Below, in pieces: positions 6,786 through 16,308 of a stretch of DNA of 64,000 nt. The first letter of the stretch is position 1, and each line of letters begins with the position of its first letter. Under the pieces are notes generated by a model. The model was not told where the DNA came from. It saw only the letters and a program-made list of their open reading frames with translations, and searched no databases. The stretch is from JBBWZH01 sp035544115 (lineage in GTDB: Bacteria > Actinomycetota > Actinomycetes > Mycobacteriales > CADCTP01), in NCBI GenBank assembly GCA_963714145.1, contig OY970235.1, positions 2,108,001 to 2,172,000 on the forward strand, read 5' to 3'. A program made the translations under genes and the position numbers.

Positions 6786-9029
6786 TCAGATGAAGGTCAT
6801 CGGGCGGACGGCGTTGGCCCGGTCGACGAGGGCCGCGTGGGTGTCGGCGTCCCGGGCCTGCTGGGCCAGGTCCTGGTACGACTGCTCGAGCAGCCGGCGC
6901 AGCTTCGCCGCGTCCGGGTGGTCGCCCAGGAAGTCGCCACCGTCGACGGGCAGCGGCGCCGCGTTGTCCGTCGTCCAGTCGAACGCGGCCTCGCGGACGA
7001 TCGCCGTCAGCCGGTCCCCGGCGTCGCCGGTGTGGTCGCCGTCGCCGTAGAGCTCGCGCAGCCGGTCGACGGCCTGGCGCAGGTCGGCGGGCCTGGGTGA
7101 CCCGGCGGGCAGCCGCCCGGACAGGACGAGCACCTGGGCGACGACCGCGGCGCCGGAGTGCCGGGAGACCTTGGGCACGCCGCCCAGTACGGCCACCGCA
7201 CCGGCCCGGTCGCCGCGAGCCAGCTGGATCCGGGCCAGCCCGAACGCGGCACCGGCCTGCAGCCGGTCCCGCAGCCACACCGCCCGGTAGAGCACCTCGG
7301 CCCGGTCCAGCTCGCCGGTGCACTCCGCGCAGTACCCGAGCGCTAGCTTCGGTGCCTCCTCGCCGGGCACGTCCCGGTAGACCGCGTCGAACCGGTCCCG
7401 GGCCGCCGCGACATCTCGCTGGCCGAGCGCGACCAGCCCGGCGTGCCAGCTCACCCGCCAGTCGTGGCCGGCCGCGCCGGCGAGCAGCCTGGTGGCACGC
7501 CGGGCCCGGCCGGCAGCCTGGTCCACCTCGCCCAGTTCGAGGTGGGCGCGGCAACGGGCGAACTCGACCTCCACCGAGTCCTGCTCGAACGTCCGGAGCA
7601 TGGCCAGCAGCCCGCGCGGGTCCGGGGCGTCCGCGGCGGCGAGGAAGTCGGCGGCCGGGTCGTCCGGGTCCACCCGGGGCACCGGCAGGGTCGCCGGCAC
7701 GGTGGCCGGGGCGGGCCGGCCGTCGGTGAGCGGCGCGGGCCGGTCCGATCCGGCGGCCCAGCGTTCCAGCGGCGGCACCACGCCGAGGCCGGCGTCCAGC
7801 AGCGCCGCGGTCGGCGCGAAGACCGCGGACGGCTCCGGCCGGGCGATGCCGTCACGCAGCGCGGAGATCTCGCGGTGAACGCCCTTGAGCTGCTCGGCCA
7901 TCTCGGCGGCCGACGCGAACCGGCGCTCGAGCTGCTGCTGACCGGCCCGGTCCAGCACCAGGCGGAACGACTCCAGGCCCATCGCCACCGGGCTGGTCCC
8001 CCCGGCGCGCTGCTCGGCGCGGTCGACGGTCACCTGGAACAGGCGGTCGAGGGTGGCGCCGACGGTCCAGATCTCCGACCGCGTCGTGAGCCCGTGCTGG
8101 CTGATCTCGGCCGGGCTGACCTGGTATTCCGGGGTGCCGATGATCACGGTGACCCGGTCGTCGGCGCGGCGGACCGCCCCGAGATCGATCAGCTTGACCC
8201 GGTTGACCCGCTCGCCGTGCTGCCCGGGCCGGACGATCACGTTGTCCGGCTTCATGTCGCAGTACAGCAACCCGCGGCCGTGCAGGTAGTCGAACGCGGC
8301 CAGGATCTGCAGGCCGCAGACGATGACGTGCTCCACCTGCAGCGGCCCGCCGAGCGGCGCGCCGCCCGCCGCGGCGACCCGCTGCACCTCACTGAGCACC
8401 CGGCCGTCGACGTACTCCATCACGATGTAGTCGCGCTGCTCGCGGGTGTGCTGGTCGGGGTGGGTGACGAAGTTGAAGATCCGCACGATGTTGGGGTGGT
8501 CGAGCATCGTAAGGGCGCGCCGCTCCGCCGCGGCCAGCGCCGCGTTACCGGTGTCGATCAGTCCTTTGAGGACGACGAAGTTGTCGTCCAGGTTCTTGTC
8601 CCGGGCCAGGTAGACCCAACCAAAGCCGCCGCGGGCGAAGCATCCGATGACGTTGTACTGGCCACCGACGAGGTCGCCGGGGTGCAGGCTGGGCAGGAAG
8701 GAGTACCGGTGTCGGCAGTATGGGCAGAACCCCTTGCTCTTGTGGCTCTCGATCCAGCGGTGGCAGTTGGTGCACCGGCCCCGGACGGGTATCTCGGGGT
8801 TGCTCAGGACCCGGTCGGACGGGTCGGGGAAGTCGAAGACCGGCAGCGAGAACAGTTCCGACTCGGCGCCCGCCAGGTTGGGCCGGAAGGCGGAGTCCGG
8901 CCTGGTCTCGGGCCGGCTGCCGGCATCGGGCGGCCCGGTGGGCAACTGGCTGTGGCCGTGGGCGTCGCAGAATCCGGTCTCCTCGACGAATCCTGGGCAG
9001 AGTGGTCGGTTGCAGGGCTCCGCCATCAT
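6786..9029 (-). CDS. PknG-like serine/threonine protein kinase with zinc motif and TPR region
   Basis: The 747-residue protein has the architecture of mycobacterial PknG. It starts with a small Cys cluster (C6, C11, C21, H24). A rubredoxin-like pair of CxxC motifs follows (86-89, 102-105), then a kinase domain (~120-400) with glycine loop FARGGFGWV, VLK lysine (K155), catalytic CDMKPDN (D258) and metal-binding DLG (D282), and an alpha-helical TPR-like C-terminus. It lacks the HRD arginine, as PknG does, which suggests activation-loop-independent activity. The tandem ATGs at 9029/9026 lie 3 bp after the TIR-trypsin stop. It probably phosphorylates proteins of this operon or central metabolism in response to the extracellular binder; that is inference. 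Confidence 0.85.
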   Translation of the reverse strand: MMAEPCNRPLCPGFVEETGFCDAHGHSQLPTGPPDAGSRPETRPDSAFRPNLAGAESELFSLPVFDFPDPSDRVLSNPEIPVRGRCTNCHRWIESHKSKGFCPYCRHRYSFLPSLHPGDLVGGQYNVIGCFARGGFGWVYLARDKNLDDNFVVLKGLIDTGNAALAAAERRALTMLDHPNIVRIFNFVTHPDQHTREQRDYIVMEYVDGRVLSEVQRVAAAGGAPLGGPLQVEHVIVCGLQILAAFDYLHGRGLLYCDMKPDNVIVRPGQHGERVNRVKLIDLGAVRRADDRVTVIIGTPEYQVSPAEISQHGLTTRSEIWTVGATLDRLFQVTVDRAEQRAGGTSPVAMGLESFRLVLDRAGQQQLERRFASAAEMAEQLKGVHREISALRDGIARPEPSAVFAPTAALLDAGLGVVPPLERWAAGSDRPAPLTDGRPAPATVPATLPVPRVDPDDPAADFLAAADAPDPRGLLAMLRTFEQDSVEVEFARCRAHLELGEVDQAAGRARRATRLLAGAAGHDWRVSWHAGLVALGQRDVAAARDRFDAVYRDVPGEEAPKLALGYCAECTGELDRAEVLYRAVWLRDRLQAGAAFGLARIQLARGDRAGAVAVLGGVPKVSRHSGAAVVAQVLVLSGRLPAGSPRPADLRQAVDRLRELYGDGDHTGDAGDRLTAIVREAAFDWTTDNAAPLPVDGGDFLGDHPDAAKLRRLLEQSYQDLAQQARDADTHAALVDRANAVRPMTFI

Positions 9030-9032
9030 CTC

Positions 9033-11087
9033 TCACCCGATTCCGCCGCGGCGCCTGCGCCGCAGCTCGCGCTCGTACGCCAGCACCGCTTCATGCCCGG
9101 CCCGGATGTCGACCGGCTTGCGCCAGAGCAGCTCGCGCGCCTGCCGATACCACGCATCCAGGCCGGCGTCCTCGGCGAGGCCGGCCTGGGTGGCCTTCGC
9201 CTTGTCCGCGTCGAGCCGGCGCCGCAGGTTCCGGCGTTCCTCGAGGCCCTCGGTCAGCAGCGCCACCGCCCGCGTGGTCTGCCGCAGCACGTGGGCCACC
9301 TTCTGCTCGAGCCGGCCGAGATCGCTGCGGACCAGGTCCTGCTCCGGTTCCTCGCGCTTGCGCTCGAGATCGTCCAGCGGCACCGCCAGTACCGCCGCCT
9401 CGCCCGGAACCGGTGCCGGGCCGCGGATCTCCATCCGCAGCCGGGACAGCTCCCGTTCGGCGGCCTCGAGTGTCCCGAGCCGCTCGGCCAGCCGGCGCAG
9501 CCGGCTGCCGACCGTGTCGAGGTCCCATGACCGCGCCACGTCCAGGCTGGGCGAGTCGCCGTTCCAGAACCCGAGGGCCAGCCGGCTGCCGCCGTCGGCC
9601 AGTGGCTTGACCAGCTCGGTCAGCAGCTGCGCCGGCTCCGCGGCCTGGTCGATGCCGTCGAGCACGATCGTCATCGGCGGGACGCCGGCGCGGATCTGCT
9701 CGGTCGCGCTGGCCGCCGCGTCCGGCGGGATGCCGGCCCGGTCGAGGATGCGCCGGGAGACCTCCTCCACCGTCCGGCCCGACACGTCGACGGCCACGTC
9801 GACGCTGCCCGGCGCCGGCCGGGCGGGCTCGGCCGGGTCGGCGGCGATGCTGCGCCGCTGCCGGCTGGACCGCCCAACGGTCGCGCGCATCGACCCGATC
9901 TGCTGGCCAACGATGATCATGATGCGGTCGCCGGCGTCGCGCCGGTTCAACCACTCGACGAAGCCGCGCACGAAGCGGTCCTGATCCCGGCCGCCCGGGA
10001 CCGGCGCCGCGGCCGGCTCGAGATCCACCGGATCGCCGGCGACCCACTCGGCGATGCGGGGGATGTGGCTGAGGATGGTCTCGACCGGGATCATCCAGGA
10101 CAGCGGCTCGGCCGGGTCGGTGGCATGGCCCACCACGATGCCGAGGACGTGGCCGGTCCGGTGGTCGACGACGCCCGCGCCGCTGAACCCGGCCCGCACC
10201 CGCGGCTCGCCCGGTGACCTGGGATTCATCTGGACCCACTCGCCGCCCGGGCCGCTGGCGCCGGCGAGCGTGGCGCGGATGTAGACGCCGTCCTCCAGGC
10301 CGCGGGGGAACCCGCACACGTGCACGTCGCGGTCCCAGTTCAGGGCCTCCCGCCGCAGCGTCGCGCCGACCGCGCCGGCCGGCCGCCGGTCGAGCCGCAG
10401 CAGCGCGAGGTCACCGCGCTGGTCGTCCCGCGCGGGGACGCAGTACTCGGGGACCACCCGCGCCGCGATCGACGGGATCCCGGGCAGGCCGGTCAGGTCG
10501 GCCACGAGCTCGCCGGCCTCGGCCACCACGTGCGCGCAGGTGAGTACGTACTGCCCGCCCAGCAGTACGCCGGCGCCGAGCACCGCCCCGCCGGTGCGGA
10601 TCCGGACCCGCCACCGCTCGCCCAGCGGCGCCGGCAGCCGCCGCCGCACCTCGTCCACCAGCCGGGCGACGTCGCGTTCGTCGCGGTGATGCATGCGCAG
10701 GTACTGGCGGTGCGCCAGCGCCGCGATGTCATCCGGAAGGTCGCTGTCCACCAGCCGATCCACCCCGTCCAGCAACACCGGAATGACCCGCAGGCCGTGC
10801 GCGAAGGCGCTCCGTATCTCCTGGCGCACCCAGTCGTCGGGGTTGTCCAACCGGCGCTTTCCGGAACGGTCGGCGATCTGTAGCCACTGGCGGCCGACCA
10901 TGGCGAGCAGGATGTCGCTGCCGGCCAGTCGTTGCTCGATATCGCGGGCGAAGTCGTCGCCCGGCGGAATCGACCTGCTCGCATAGAAGACCTGGTCGGC
11001 GCCGATCTGCGCGGACAACTTCTCCGCGGTCAGCCGCGCCGCCCATTCTCCGTCGCCGGTGCGGTAGTTGACGAACACCCCGCCCAC
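9033..11087 (-). CDS. TIR-trypsin-degenerate STAND fusion, candidate effector
   Basis: The 684-residue protein has three parts. Residues 1-150 form a TIR domain (VFVNYRTGDGEWAARL, the RSIPPGDDF loop, DWVRQEI with Glu90 in the position of the NADase glutamate). Residues ~160-345 form a trypsin-like protease with a complete triad: His186 (LTCAHVV), Asp226 (RGDLALLRL), Ser302 (GFSGAGV). The C-terminal part resembles a STAND/AAA module whose P-loop is lost (RIMIIVGQQIGSM, no GK[ST]) although a Walker-B-like IVLDGID remains; a helical tail follows. The GTG at 11087 is preceded by GAGGGG. TIR and trypsin domains are typical effectors of bacterial conflict systems, so it may cleave NAD+ and proteins when triggered. 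That function is inferred. Confidence 0.85.
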   Translation of the reverse strand: MGGVFVNYRTGDGEWAARLTAEKLSAQIGADQVFYASRSIPPGDDFARDIEQRLAGSDILLAMVGRQWLQIADRSGKRRLDNPDDWVRQEIRSAFAHGLRVIPVLLDGVDRLVDSDLPDDIAALAHRQYLRMHHRDERDVARLVDEVRRRLPAPLGERWRVRIRTGGAVLGAGVLLGGQYVLTCAHVVAEAGELVADLTGLPGIPSIAARVVPEYCVPARDDQRGDLALLRLDRRPAGAVGATLRREALNWDRDVHVCGFPRGLEDGVYIRATLAGASGPGGEWVQMNPRSPGEPRVRAGFSGAGVVDHRTGHVLGIVVGHATDPAEPLSWMIPVETILSHIPRIAEWVAGDPVDLEPAAAPVPGGRDQDRFVRGFVEWLNRRDAGDRIMIIVGQQIGSMRATVGRSSRQRRSIAADPAEPARPAPGSVDVAVDVSGRTVEEVSRRILDRAGIPPDAAASATEQIRAGVPPMTIVLDGIDQAAEPAQLLTELVKPLADGGSRLALGFWNGDSPSLDVARSWDLDTVGSRLRRLAERLGTLEAAERELSRLRMEIRGPAPVPGEAAVLAVPLDDLERKREEPEQDLVRSDLGRLEQKVAHVLRQTTRAVALLTEGLEERRNLRRRLDADKAKATQAGLAEDAGLDAWYRQARELLWRKPVDIRAGHEAVLAYERELRRRRRGGIG

Positions 11088-11155
11088 GACCAGGCCCCTC
11101 GCTCTTCCCAAGCCAGCAATTCCGGCTGATCCCCCGGCCCGATCGGGCCCGGAGA

Positions 11156-12547
11156 TCAGCCGGTCTGAACGCGCAGCAACTCCCGCAGCCGAGGCTCGAT
11201 TCGGCCAGCCAGCGGATGCGTTCGCCATTCCGACCGGGACCGGGCGAAGCGGCCGAGGTCCAGCCGTACAGTCGCCGAGTCCACCGCCTCGATCTCGTCC
11301 AGCAGCGACTCGAGCATGGCGCAGGCCGCGTCGACGTCGCCCGCGCCGAGGCACGCCAGCGCCGCCCGGGTGCCATAGCGCGCCCTGGCCCGCAGCGCGG
11401 TCCGCGGCATCTGCGGCAGCTCGCGGCCCAGCGCCACCACCGCCCGCGCCGGCCGGCCGAGGTCGTACAGGCACCAGCCGGTCACCGCGGCGCCGATGTC
11501 CGGCGCCGACGTCGGCCCCAGCGCCGACCCGCCGGCCAGCGCCGACCCGCCGGCCAGCGCCGGCCCGCCGGCCAGCGCCGACCCGCCCGCCGGTGCCGGC
11601 GCCGCGGTGCCCGGGTCGAGCCCATCCGGGCCGGTGCGACCCGCGCCGGCCAGCAGCTCCCGACCACGGTCCAACGCCCGCATGCATCGGTCGTACTCGC
11701 CGCCCAGCGCGTGCCCCTGCGCCTCCCGCAGCGCGGCCAGGCCCCGGATCCGCGCCGAGACCCCCGGTGCCGCCTGCGCCCGCACCGCCAGTTCGACCGT
11801 CTGGGCCGCGTCCTCCCGGTACAGCGTGACCAGCGCCCCGCGTACCCAGGCGTGCGCACCGAGGTCCCGGTCGCCGACGGCACGGGCGATCTCCGCGGCC
11901 GACCGGGTCCAGCCCAAGGCGACATCGTCGTTGCCGGCCTCCTGCGCCATCCAGCCGACGAACTCCGCGTACCGGGCCGCCAGCCGCAGCAACGCCTCCC
12001 GCACCGGCGACCCAGCGGCGGCGCCCAGCGCGTGCACCGTCCGGGCCTGGGTGATCACCATCGGCAGGACCGCTCCCGGCCCGGTCACCTGGCCCAGCCG
12101 CCGCGCCTGCTCGAACATCCCCCGGAACCCGTCCAGGGCCGGTTCCAGCGCCGCCGCGCCCAGCCCGCGTGGCGGCGACAGCCGCAGCCCGGTCCACGGC
12201 GCCGCGCCACCCGCCCTGTCCAGACCTATTCCCGTCACCCATTCCGGGCCACTTCCACCGGCCAGCAAACCGAACCCGGGGGACTGCGCCGCGGCCGTGA
12301 CCAATTCCCCGCCGGCACCGACCGCGTCGTCACACAACCGAGCCAAGTCGATATGAACACGTGCCCGCCCATTTTCGATCTTGCTGAGATGCCCTTTGCT
12401 GTAGTGGACGCGCTGTGCCAACTCGGCAAGCGACAAGCCCGCACTGTGCCGGCACCGGCGCAACTCGGCACCGAAGTTCACTCTGCCGAGGCCAGCTGCC
12501 TGTTCCAAGGGGTTGCCAGTTTCATCGTCGTTGTGCAACACCGCCAC
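11156..12547 (-). CDS. XRE-family regulator with long helical C-terminus
   Basis: A helix-turn-helix domain near the N-terminus (FGAELRRCRHSAGLSLAELAQRVHYSKGHLSKIENGRA) is followed by ~370 residues of alpha-helical, TPR-like repeats. These are interrupted by a low-complexity ALAGGS repeat at 11521-11592. Proteins of this build are transcription regulators whose helical part senses a ligand or peptide. It is the promoter-proximal gene of the conflict cluster, 68 bp upstream of the TIR-trypsin gene, so it probably controls the operon. The exact start is uncertain: in-frame GTGs lie at 12580, 12547 and 12541, and none has a convincing ribosome site. Confidence 0.75.
   Translation of the reverse strand: MAVLHNDDETGNPLEQAAGLGRVNFGAELRRCRHSAGLSLAELAQRVHYSKGHLSKIENGRARVHIDLARLCDDAVGAGGELVTAAAQSPGFGLLAGGSGPEWVTGIGLDRAGGAAPWTGLRLSPPRGLGAAALEPALDGFRGMFEQARRLGQVTGPGAVLPMVITQARTVHALGAAAGSPVREALLRLAARYAEFVGWMAQEAGNDDVALGWTRSAAEIARAVGDRDLGAHAWVRGALVTLYREDAAQTVELAVRAQAAPGVSARIRGLAALREAQGHALGGEYDRCMRALDRGRELLAGAGRTGPDGLDPGTAAPAPAGGSALAGGPALAGGSALAGGSALGPTSAPDIGAAVTGWCLYDLGRPARAVVALGRELPQMPRTALRARARYGTRAALACLGAGDVDAACAMLESLLDEIEAVDSATVRLDLGRFARSRSEWRTHPLAGRIEPRLRELLRVQTG
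11521..11592. repeat. 18-bp tandem repeat, four copies, inside the XRE gene
   Basis: Four head-to-tail 18-bp units (GCGCCGACCCGCCGGCCA and close variants) encode a six-residue ALAGGS/ALAGGP repeat. It forms a flexible insertion between helical repeats of the regulator and is likely to vary in copy number. Confidence 0.8.
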
Positions 12548-12747
12548 GGCGCAAACGTACTCCCGGGCCGGCACGGGCACATTCGGGGCGATCTCGCCGC
12601 CGTGTACGTCGTATGGTCCGCGCGCCAGTGCGGCTGGCGGGGTGGCCCGCCAGCAGACTTGCTGGCGCGGTAGGGCCGATCCGGACGTCCTGAGCGTTTG
12701 TACTTCGGGACCGATAATTGGCGTGCGTGGCGCTCTAGGGTCGAGAC

Positions 12748-13736
<989 letters not shown>

Positions 13737-13740
<4 letters not shown>

Positions 13741-14588
13741 CTGCGGCGACCGACCGGCGCCGCCGGCCGGACCGTGAGCGGCGGCTGACCGGGCTGCCTG
13801 GGTTCTACCTGACGGTGATGCGGACCGCGGTCGCCGTGCAGTTCCAGTACCGCACGGCGAACTACGCCTACATGATCGGCATGGTCGTCGAGCCGGTGAT
13901 CTACCTGGTGGTGTGGGCCCGGGTCGCCGGCGCCCAGGGCGGCGCGGTCGACGGCATCACCGCCGGGAAGTTCGCGGCGTACTACATCGTCTGGACGCTG
14001 GTCCGGAACATGAACATCGTCTTCACCCCGTTCGGCTGGGAGGAGCGGATCCGGCAGGGCCGGCTCTCGGCGATGCTGGTCCGCCCGGTGCACCCGATCC
14101 ACTACGACCTGGCGTACTTCGCCGGCTGGAAGGTCGTCGTGGTGCTGCTGTGGCTGCCGATCGCGGCGGTGCTCACCCTGATCTTCCGCCCCACGTTCGA
14201 CGTGTCCGCGCTCGAGGTCCTGGTGTTCCTGGTCGCGATCTGGGGCGCGTACCTGATCCGCTCGATGCTGCTGTGGGTGCTCGGCATGGTGACCTTCTGG
14301 ACCACCCGGGTCAGCGCCCTGTACGACATCTACTTCACCGCGGAGCTGCTGCTGTCCGGCCGGCTGGTGCCGCTGGCGCTGCTGCCCGCCTGGGCGGTCA
14401 CGGTCGCGGACGTGCTGCCGTTCAAGTACAGCTTCGGCTACCCGATCGAGGTGCTCGCCGGTGATCTCAGCACCCGTGAGCTGCTCACCGGGCTGGCCGC
14501 GCAGGCCGGTTGGATCGCGGCGGGCGCACTGCTGGTCGCCGCGGTCTGGCGGGTCGGGGTCCGGCGCTACTCGGCGGTGGGCGGATGA
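13737..14588 (+). CDS. ABC-2 permease, first subunit
   Basis: The 283-residue membrane protein has about six hydrophobic helices (YMIGMVVEPVIYLVVWARV, KVVVVLLWLPIAAVLTLIF, LEVLVFLVAIWGAYLI and others) and no soluble domain. It matches the COG4587-type permease family. The GTG start overlaps the ATPase stop (GTGA) and its own TGA overlaps the ATG of the next permease. It presumably forms a heterodimeric channel with that protein. The substrate is unknown. Confidence 0.88.
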
Positions 14589-15391
14589 ACCCGGCGCCGG
14601 GCCGGGCCCGCGGGCTCGCGCTGGCGCTGACGTTCTTCCGCGTCGCCGCGTCCACCGAGCTGCAGTACCGGGTGAACTTCCTGCTCAGCCTGGTCCAGTC
14701 CGTGCTCGCCGTCGGCACATCGCTGGCCGTGCTCGGCCTGGTCTTCGCCAAGACCGACTCGCTCGGCGGCTGGTCGGCCGGCCAGCTGCTGGTGGTGATG
14801 GGCGTCTACGTGCTGGTCGGCGGGGTGATCCGGTCCTTGATCCAGCCGAACATGCAGCAGCTCATGAGCGACGTGCAGGAGGGCACGCTCGACTTCGTGC
14901 TGACCAAGCCGGCCGACGGGCAGCTGCTGGTCAGCGTGCGCCGGATCGAGATCTGGCAGGCGGTCGACGTGTTCGTCGGCGCCGGGCTGATCGCCGTCGC
15001 GGCCGTGCGGCTGCCCGGGTCGGTCGGCGTGCTGCCGGTACTCGCGTTCGCGGCGACCCTGCTGCTCGGCGTGGTCGCGATCTACTGCTTCTGGCTGCTG
15101 CTGACGATCCTCGCGTTCTGGGTGGTCCGGGTCGACTTCCTGGTCGAGCTGTTCGACGGGATGTACCAGGCGGGGCGCTGGCCGGTCACGATCTACCCCG
15201 GCTGGCTGCGGATCGGTCTCACCTTCCTGGTGCCGCTCGCGTTCGCGGTCACCGTCCCCGCCTCCGCGCTGACCGGCCGGCTGTCCGGCTGGCTGCTGGC
15301 CGGCACCGCCGGCTTCACCGCCGCGCTGTTCACGTTCACCCGCTGGGCGTGGCGGATCGGCCTGCGCCACTACACCGGCGCCTCAGCCTGA
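14585..15391 (+). CDS. ABC-2 permease, second subunit
   Basis: The 268-residue membrane protein of COG3694 type has about six transmembrane helices and the conserved cytoplasmic segment MQQLMSDVQEGTLDFVLTKP that contacts the ATPase. Its ATG at 14585 overlaps the preceding TGA. It completes the exporter with the ATPase at 12748 and the first permease. No dedicated downstream gene follows in the same unit. Confidence 0.88.
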   Translation: MNPAPGRARGLALALTFFRVAASTELQYRVNFLLSLVQSVLAVGTSLAVLGLVFAKTDSLGGWSAGQLLVVMGVYVLVGGVIRSLIQPNMQQLMSDVQEGTLDFVLTKPADGQLLVSVRRIEIWQAVDVFVGAGLIAVAAVRLPGSVGVLPVLAFAATLLLGVVAIYCFWLLLTILAFWVVRVDFLVELFDGMYQAGRWPVTIYPGWLRIGLTFLVPLAFAVTVPASALTGRLSGWLLAGTAGFTAALFTFTRWAWRIGLRHYTGASA

Positions 15392-15506
15392 GACCCAGCC
15401 GGCCAGCCTGAGCCGGGCCCTGTCATTCGGGGCGGGGTGCCCCGGCGGCCGGCAGGTGGCGCGAAGCGGGTGCCCGAGCGCCCGCCCGTTCGGGCGGGCT
15501 GCCGGA

Positions 15507-15543
15507 CCGGGCGGTTATGGTCGGCGGAGGGCGGTTATGGTCG
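15507..15543. repeat. Short direct repeat upstream of an unknown gene
   Basis: Two exact 17-bp copies of GGGCGGTTATGGTCGGC lie 20 bp apart (15507-15523 and 15527-15543), in the leader of the gene starting at 15616. The purpose is unknown; it could be a tandem regulator site or a small duplication. Confidence 0.6.
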
Positions 15544-15615
15544 GCCGGCGACCGGAAGACGGGTCCCGTCCCGTACGTCCCCGGTCGACCAAATCGTCTG
15601 CCGGAGGTGTCGTCG

Positions 15616-16218
15616 GTGTCGCAGGTGCTGGTCCAGTTGGAAGTCCATCCGGGCAATCCCAAGACGTCCCGGTTGGTCATCACCGACGACGGGATCACCA
15701 TCGACGGGAAAGGCTTCGGCTGGCCGTCCATCGACCGGATCCGGTACAGCGCGGTGGACCACTACCAGAGCGCCGCCTACCAGGGCACCACGTTCATCGT
15801 CGCGGTCGGCGGTGCCGGCCAGCAGGCGACCTTCACGCTGCAGGCGAATCCGACGTCGTTCTGGAAGCCGGAGATCAACCACGAGGCGCGCTCCGGGCAG
15901 CACGAGGCGTGGAAGACGGCGGTGGAGATCCTGGACGCGCAGTCCGGCGTGCCGATCGCCACCCGCGCGGTGGCCACGGTCCGCCAGGGCGGCACCGCCG
16001 AGCTCGCCGGGCTGCACCTGGACCCGCAGGGCGTGCACAAGCGCGGCGTGTTCAGCAAGTCGATCCCGTGGCCGGAGGTGGCCGGGACCGACATTCACCT
16101 GTCCTACTTCCGGGTGCTCGCCCGCGCCGGCACGAAGACCAAGCCGCGGATCCAGATCCCCCGGGGCGACTGGAACATCGTGCTGCTGCCCCGGGTCATC
16201 GCAGCCCTCAGCGCCTGA
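15616..16218 (+). CDS. Protein of unknown function, beta-rich (200 aa)
   Basis: I do not recognise the family. The protein has no signal peptide or membrane helix. It appears to hold two similar beta-rich halves, each with a GI-x-I/GVHKR strand and a SIPWPEV/GFGWPSIDRI segment (residues ~20-45 and ~135-160). That pattern resembles PH-like bacterial domains that report an internal surface; this is only an impression. The GTG at 15616 has GGAGG 8 nt upstream, which decides against the longer frame beginning at 15517. It is flanked by the ABC exporter and, convergently, the FAD monooxygenase. Confidence 0.7.
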   Translation: MSQVLVQLEVHPGNPKTSRLVITDDGITIDGKGFGWPSIDRIRYSAVDHYQSAAYQGTTFIVAVGGAGQQATFTLQANPTSFWKPEINHEARSGQHEAWKTAVEILDAQSGVPIATRAVATVRQGGTAELAGLHLDPQGVHKRGVFSKSIPWPEVAGTDIHLSYFRVLARAGTKTKPRIQIPRGDWNIVLLPRVIAALSA

Positions 16219-16308
16219 CTGCGCAGCCCTGACTGCCCGGCCCCGACTTGCCCGGCTCTTGACCGGCTCGGCCGGTAGCAGCTCGGCCGTGATCAGCACA
16301 GCTTCCGT

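Noticed and set aside
7443..9530. 695-residue plus-strand frame
   Set aside because: Antisense of the PknG-like kinase; Arg/Gly/His-rich low-complexity translation.
11088..12242. N-terminal extension of the TIR-trypsin frame to 12242
   Set aside because: The extension overlaps the XRE regulator gene and is Gly/Arg-rich; GTG 11087 has a GAGGGG site right before the TIR domain.
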